Positions 58,472 to 64,000 of a stretch of DNA of 64,000 bases are shown here, piece by piece. Under the pieces are notes generated by a model that had not been told where the DNA came from, searched no databases, and worked only from the letters and a program-made list of their open reading frames with translations. Both the position numbers and the translations under genes were made by a program. Origin of the DNA: Achatina immaculata (lineage: Eukaryota > Mollusca > Gastropoda > Stylommatophora > Achatinidae); NCBI GenBank assembly GCA_009760885.1, contig CM019713.1:79860247-79924246 (forward strand), given 5' to 3'. How positions within the stretch are numbered: the first letter of the stretch is position 1; every line of letters begins with the position of its first letter.

Positions 58472-58941
58472 AAAAACTAAGCATAAATATGAAAATCAGG
58501 ATATTTAAGAGTAATGTTCTAAGTGTACTACTCTATGGAAGTGAATGCTGGAAAATCACCAAAACCATAGAAAACAAGTTAAATTCTTTCCAGACGAAAT
58601 GTTTACGAAGAATTAGAAAAATATTTTGGCCAAACACCATAAGAAATAACATCTTATTAGCAGAAATGCAGATGAAACCGCTGACAACAATTATTGAGGA
58701 AAGACGCTGGCGATGGTTGGGACATGTGTTCCGAATGACTGACAACTCACTACCAAAAATAGCACTAAGATGGACACCACAAGGGAACAGAAGTAAGGGT
58801 AGACCAAAAGAGGCATGGAGAAGAACAACAGAAAGGATGTTGAGCAATAGAGGGCTCACCTGGGCAAGAGCAGAAAAAAAGGCGAAGGACAGGCATTTGT
58901 GGAAAACCCTTGCCGAAGCCCCATGTGCCCTGGGCACTTAA
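58462..58941 (+). pseudogene. LINE-D RT C-terminal end
   Basis: Reads LSVLLYGSECWKITKTIENK, CLRRIRKIFWPNTIRNN, IIEERRWRWLGHVFRMTDNS and GRPKEAWRRTTERM, ending TLAEAPCALGT-stop. The part from 58,515 on is duplicated at 61,473-61,899, the start of the large tandem duplication. Confidence 0.88.
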
Positions 58942-58946
58942 GGTTC

Positions 58947-58977
<31 letters not shown>

Positions 58978-59869
58978 GCGAAAGAGAGAGAAGACAATCA
59001 CCATTCTTTGGATATAGAGTATGAAAAAATAGGGTTTAAAAAAAAAGCCATAACAACAAGGAAGATACTTACTGACTGAACCACAAGGAGTTAAAGGAGC
59101 GAAAATAAACAATGTGATATAATGGAAGAGAAAGGAAAATCGTCAACATCGATAACGGAAAAATTTAGTAACTCACATTTCCATAAATGAATTTCCACTA
59201 GTGTCCATAACTGTACAGAACATGATGATGATAATCAAGATCATTATACATAACGGAACAAAATTTAAATTGTGAAAGTAAGAAAGTCATTGTATTCAAG
59301 GTTTCAAAATCTCCGTGCCCGCCATGTATGCATCTTATGCTTTTGTAAGATGCTTAAGACTGCTTATATAGTTCTTCTTGGGTCACTATGTGTGCTGAAT
59401 CTTGCTACAACACATGTTTAAGGAAGTGGCGAGGGGAACATTAGTGACGTGGTCATGTGACTGAGTGCTTACTAAACTTGGCCACGAGAGGGTGTTATGG
59501 CGGGACTTTTGGAGAGATACCAGCTGTGTGAAAGCTAAAGGATGGACTATGAGAATAGTCAAGGTCTTTATCCGTCTACATGAGTGCTGAGAAAGTGATT
59601 GAACATAAGTATATATGTGAGCTGGACTTGTACTTGGACCTGTTCTTCAAAGAAGGGGTTGTCTGAATCACGGTCAAAGCAAATGTGAAGTGTTCGATTG
59701 TTTGAATGTTGTTGTATGTTGATCTGTCATTTTTACAGATTTTAATGTAAACCGGGTAAACACTGGCAGAGAAGTTTCATGTTGCTTGTCTGTAAGAGTG
59801 ATAACTCGATACTGATCAATGCAATAGAAGTGTCATTTACCAGGAAGAAAAAAAAACAGCCAAGTCTAT

Positions 59870-60440
59870 ATTCCTATAATGAACAAACAGACAAACCTAA
59901 TTTTTGTAATGAAGAAAGAGGAAAACCTATCTTATGTAATGAACAAATAGGTAAATCTACTTTTGTAATAAAGAAACACCTGCTCACATGCAACATGTCA
60001 CTTTGTTGGTTGCCATGAACAGTCAGCCATATACGTGATTTTTGGTAATGAGCATAAAACACGTTCTTTTCTAATAAAACACATACACTTACTTGTTTGT
60101 AATGCACAGGTATATTTACTTGGCTGTAATGAAAAGGTAAATCTACTTGCCCATAGTGACAAGTAAAATCTACTTGTCTGCAATATCTACGTGTCTGTAA
60201 TGAACAGTTACATCTACTTGTCTGTAATATCTACTTGTCTGTAATAAACATTTAAATTTCCTTATCTGTGATGAACAGTTAAATTTACTTGTCTCTAATA
60301 AACAGTTACATTTGCTTGTCTGCAATGAACAATTAAATGTATTTGTCTGTACTAAGCAGACTTACTGTCTTGTAATGAACAGCCATACCTCCTCGTTTTG
60401 TTACAAAATCAGTACTCGTTTGTTATGAACAAAAATGAAA
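59870..60440. repeat. Degenerate about 30-bp minisatellite
   Basis: Variants of TCTGTAATGAACAGTTAAAT plus CTACTTG recur with 20-35 bp spacing. Present again at 62,827-63,396 in the second duplication unit. Confidence 0.8.
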
Positions 60441-61043
60441 TGTATGTCATGAACTTTATGATATCGAAATAAAGGAAATAAAACTTACTTGTTTTGACAA
60501 GTAGAAACAGTTAACCTACTTCCATATGTTTCCCCTTATACTAGGGGACAATTCCTGAGGCACCACACATACTAAATCAACATTTACATATTTGTGGCTT
60601 TCCTGCAAGTCATTTAAATAACAACATAACCATTGAAGGTATAAGAATTAAACGTTTTAGCCTGATGCGGCGTGGCCTAGCTAGAAGACAGGGAACAGGG
60701 TTGGTAACTTATCTCCAGAGCGAGTCAGTTTCGTGGTAGAGAAGACATCAAAACATTGAAGGCTGCATTTACTTGGGTTTAGATTAAATTACAAAGTCCA
60801 TTAAGTATTAGGCTTCTGTATAGTAATCCAAATGCATCAACCCTGAGGTAAGATCACTTTAAGACTATGATGAATGGTGTTTAAACCGTTAAGTACCATT
60901 ATATAGTCATTTGTATTGATTTTATCATATATTTAACACAGCCAAATTCCATATGTATCTACATATTATATTATCCTACAATAGTTCCCAAATTGTTACA
61001 AAAACCTACTAGAGTAACGGACGTATCATCCACTTAGATAGAA

Positions 61044-61066
61044 TATATATATATATATATATATAT
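61044..61066. repeat. (AT)n microsatellite
   Basis: About 11 AT units. The corresponding point in the second unit is the window edge. Confidence 0.9.
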
Positions 61067-61179
61067 CCCACATATAAAACCAATGTATGATCCAGCACAT
61101 TTCGTTAAGTGATCAATCACCAAGTCTGCTGTATGTGAACACGAAAGGAGTGCAAATTTCTAAAACACATTCATACCAT

Positions 61180-61450
61180 GTTAAATGTAGAAGGTTTAAA
61201 ATATTTAACCTAGAATTATTTTTAATTGATTTGCAGCCATGTTCTCTTGAATACATGTGCCATTTATCTCCCAAAGACGAGGCAAAAGAATATTGGATAA
61301 AGATCTTCAGAGTAATATTTGACAAGCATGTTCCATAAGAGATGTAAGAGTAAAACATCAGACGAAGCCACCATGGATAACACCTGAAATACTACAGGTT
61401 ATGAGATAACGTGACCTGGAGCACACAAAAAAAACATATCACGTGTGACA
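61180..61450 (+). pseudogene. LINE endonuclease-RT linker fragment
   Basis: Broken plus-strand text FNLELFLIDLQ, AKEYWIKIFRVIFDKHVP, then KPPWITPEILQ and RDLEHTKKTYH resembles the linker that precedes RT in CR1/Jockey-type LINEs. No catalytic motifs; assigned by pattern only. Confidence 0.5.
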
Positions 61451-61472
61451 TATACAAACACATTTAGATTAT

Positions 61473-61904
61473 TGTTCTAAGTGTACTACTCTATGGAAGT
61501 GAATGCTGGAAAATCACCAAAACCATAGAAAACAAGTTAAATTCTTTCCAGACGAAATGTTTACGAAGAATTAGAAAAATATTTTGGCCAAACACCATAA
61601 GAAATAACATCTTATTAGCAGAAATGCAGATGAAACCGCTGACAACAATTATTGAGGAAAGACGCTGGCGATGGTTGGGACATGTGTTCCGAATGACTGA
61701 CAACTCACTACCAAAAATAGCACTAAGATGGACACCACAAGGGAACAGAAGTAAGGGTAGACCAAAAGAGGCATGGAGAAGAACAACAGAAAGGATGTTG
61801 AGCAATAGAGGGCTCACCTGGGCAAGAGCAGAAAAAAAGGCGAAGGACAGGCATTTGTGGAAAACCCTTGCCGAAGCCCCATGTGCCCTGGGCACTTAAG
61901 GTTC

Positions 61905-61935
<31 letters not shown>

Positions 61936-64000
61936 GCGAAAGAGAGAGAAGACAATCACCATTCTTTGGATATAGAGTATGAAAAAATAGGGTTTAAAAA
62001 AAAAGCCATAACAACAAGGAAGATACTTACTGACTGAACCACAAGGAGTTAAAGGAGCGAAAATAAACAATGTGATATAATGGAAGAGAAAGGAAAATCG
62101 TCAACATCGATAACGGAAAAATTTAGTAACTCACATTTCCATAAATGAATTTCCACTAGTGTCCATAACTGTACAGAACATGATGATGATAATCAAGATC
62201 ATTATACATAACGGAACAAAATTTAAATTGTGAAAGTAAGAAAGTCATTGTATTCAAGGTTTCAAAATCTCCGTGCCCGCCATGTATGCATCTTATGCTT
62301 TTGTAAGATGCTTAAGACTGCTTATATAGTTCTTCTTGGGTCACTATGTGTGCTGAATCTTGCTACAACACATGTTTAAGGAAGTGGCGAGGGGAACATT
62401 AGTGACGTGGTCATGTGACTGAGTGCTTACTAACTTGGCCACGAGAGGGTGTTATGGCGGGACTTTTGGAGAGATACCAGCTGTGTGAAAGCTAAAGGAT
62501 GGACTATGAGAATAGTCAAGGTCTTTATCCGTCTACATGAGTGCTGAGAAAGTGATTGAACATAAGTATATATGTGAGCTGGACTTGTACTTGGACCTGT
62601 TCTTCAAAGAAGGGGTTGTCTGAATCACGGTCAAAGCAAATGTGAAGTGTTCGATTGTTTGAATGTTGTTGTATGTTGATCTGTCATTTTTACAGATTTT
62701 AATGTAAACCGGGTAAACACTGGCAGAGAAGTTTCATGTTGCTTGTCTGTAAGAGTGATAACTCGATACTGATCAATGCAATAGAAGTGTCATTTACCAG
62801 GAAGAAAAAAAAACAGCCAAGTCTATATTCCTATAATGAACAAACAGACAAACCTAATTTTTGTAATGAAGAAGAGGAAAACCTATCTTATGTAATGAAC
62901 AAATAGGTAAATCTACTTTTGTAATAAAGAAACACCTGCTCACATGCAACATGTCACTTTGTTGGTTGCCATGAACAGTCAGCCATATACGTGATTTTTG
63001 GTAATGAGCATAAAACACGTTCTTTTCTAATAAAACACATACACTTACTTGTTTGTAATGCACAGGTATATTTACTTGGCTGTAATGAAAAGGTAAATCT
63101 ACTTGCCCATAGTGACAAGTAAAATCTACTTGTCTGCAATATCTACGTGTCTGTAATGAACAGTTACATCTACTTGTCTGTAATATCTACTTGTCTGTAA
63201 TAAACATTTAAATTTCCTTATCTGTGATGAACAGTTAAATTTACTTGTCTCTAATAAACAGTTACATTTGCTTGTCTGCAATGAACAATTAAATGTATTT
63301 GTCTGTACTAAGCAGACTTACTGTCTTGTAATGAACAGCCATACCTCCTCGTTTTGTTACAAAATCAGTACTCGTTTGTTATGAACAAAAATGAAATGTA
63401 TGTCATGAACTTTATGATATCGAAATAAAGGAAATAAAACTTACTTGTTTTGACAAGTAGAAACAGTTAACCTACTTCCATATGTTTCCCCTTATACTAG
63501 GGGACAATTCCTGAGGCACCACACATACTAAATCAACATTTACATATTTGTGGCTTTCCTGCAAGTCATTTAAATAACAACATAACCATTGAAGGTATAA
63601 GAATTAAACGTTTTAGCCTGATGCGGCGTGGCCTAGCTAGAAGACAGGGAACAGGGTTGGTAACTTATCTCCAGAGCGAGTCAGTTTCGTGGTAGAGAAG
63701 ACATCAAAACATTGAAGGCTGCATTTACTTGGGTTTAGATTAAATTACAAAGTCCATTAAGTATTAGGCTTCTGTATAGTAATCCAAATGCATCAACCCT
63801 GAGGTAAGATCACTTTAAGACTATGATGAATGGTGTTTAAACCGTTAAGTACCATTATATAGTCATTTGTATTGATTTTATCATATATTTAACACAGCCA
63901 AATTCCATATGTATCTACATATTATATTATCCTACAATAGTTCCCAAATTGTTACAAAAACCTACTAGAGTAACGGACGTATCATCCACTTAGATAGAAT
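61473..64000. repeat. Tandem duplication, unit 2 (runs to window edge)
   Basis: Near-identical copy of 58,515-61,044, including the LINE-D C-terminal coding end (61,473-61,899), the (GA)n tail and the minisatellite. Only two indel differences were noticed by eye. Its left boundary cuts LINE-D mid-gene, with unrelated sequence (61,440-61,472) to the left, so it arose by DNA duplication and not by retroposition. Confidence 0.95.

Larger units (their letters stand above)
55748..58995 (+). mobile_element. LINE-D, near full-length
   Basis: A 3.25-kb element. It begins with a GC-rich 5' UTR (ACCCGTGGTACCCGGGATCT), encodes an endonuclease-RT protein and ends with TAA at 58,939-58,941 followed by a (GA)n tail to about 58,995. 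The coding region carries three frameshifts, two of them in A-runs (about 56,660 and 58,468) and one near 57,720, and one in-frame TAG at 57,241. Otherwise it is well preserved. Confidence 0.88.
58515..61472. repeat. Tandem duplication, unit 1 (about 2.96 kb)
   Basis: From 58,515 the sequence is repeated from 61,473 with offset 2,958, falling to 2,956 after two single-base differences (one A in ACTAAACTTGG and one A in AAGAAAGAGG). The unit starts inside LINE-D and includes its (GA)n tail, a degenerate minisatellite, an (AT)n tract and a LINE linker fragment. Confidence 0.95.

Overview
The window looks like intron-rich, AT-rich animal DNA packed with old transposable elements. No bacterial-type gene layout, rRNA, intact tRNA or CRISPR array was seen. 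The host coding sequence I can support is a set of exons on the minus strand encoding 8-cysteine EGF-like (laminin-type/MEGF-like) modules at about 55.4, 39.7, 23.8 and 21.8 kb. All four are bounded by AG/GT splice sites and all are phase 1-1. A candidate transmembrane exon with a compatible phase-1 acceptor lies at about 19.0 kb. The simplest reading is one multi-EGF, single-pass membrane receptor gene running right to left over at least 36 kb, with its 5' end beyond the right edge or unseen. EGF modules of this kind, the mix of APE-type LINEs and the many minisatellites suggest a lophotrochozoan, most likely a mollusc. That placement is inference, not proof.

The rest is mostly repeats sitting in the introns. 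I use working names. LINE-A has an endonuclease/RT protein and an (ATGA)n tail. LINE-B has the same plan and an (ATG)n tail. LINE-C lies on the minus strand with an (ATTG)n-like tail. LINE-D has a (GA)n tail. LINE-F is known only from 3' ends. Ty3/gypsy-like remnants, a candidate solo LTR family (E), a dispersed repeat (G), a mariner, a Tc1-like element, a CR1/L2-like RT fragment and tRNA-derived SINE candidates are also present.

Layout. 0-0.6 kb: dead gypsy gag (minus). 2.6-3.1 kb: 55-bp minisatellite. 3.5-8.4 kb: LINE-A copy (minus) split by two nested insertions, each with a 7-bp target duplication. 9-10 kb: repeat G with a LINE-D piece. 10.1-11.9 kb: SINE candidates and another LINE-A. 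12.6-13.2 kb: 53-bp minisatellite, then a LINE 3' piece. 16.9-18.3 kb: second repeat G with a LINE-F insertion. 18.9-23.8 kb: receptor exons, Tc1 remnant and a degenerate array. 24-29 kb: LINE and LTR debris. 29.3-39.4 kb: a nest three LINEs deep, LINE-C holding LINE-A holding a nearly full-length LINE-B, plus a second LINE-B copy in LINE-C. 39.6 kb: EGF exon. 43.3-51 kb: gypsy pol remnant (plus) carrying a candidate solo LTR and ending in a large 48-bp tandem array that itself holds a LINE-A insertion. 51.6-53.3 kb: second LTR copy and a gag-pol deletion fusion (minus). 54-55 kb: dead mariner. 55.2-55.4 kb: double EGF exon. 55.7-59 kb: near full-length LINE-D. 58.5-64 kb: a direct tandem duplication with a period of about 2.96 kb.

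Nothing here demands a new molecular system. The most notable items are the 16-residue/48-bp array that appears to have grown out of a gypsy pol C-terminal reading frame, the LINE nest whose insertion order can be read from exact target duplications, the 1.2-kb unclassified retroposon, the spread-out receptor gene and the terminal near-identical duplication.
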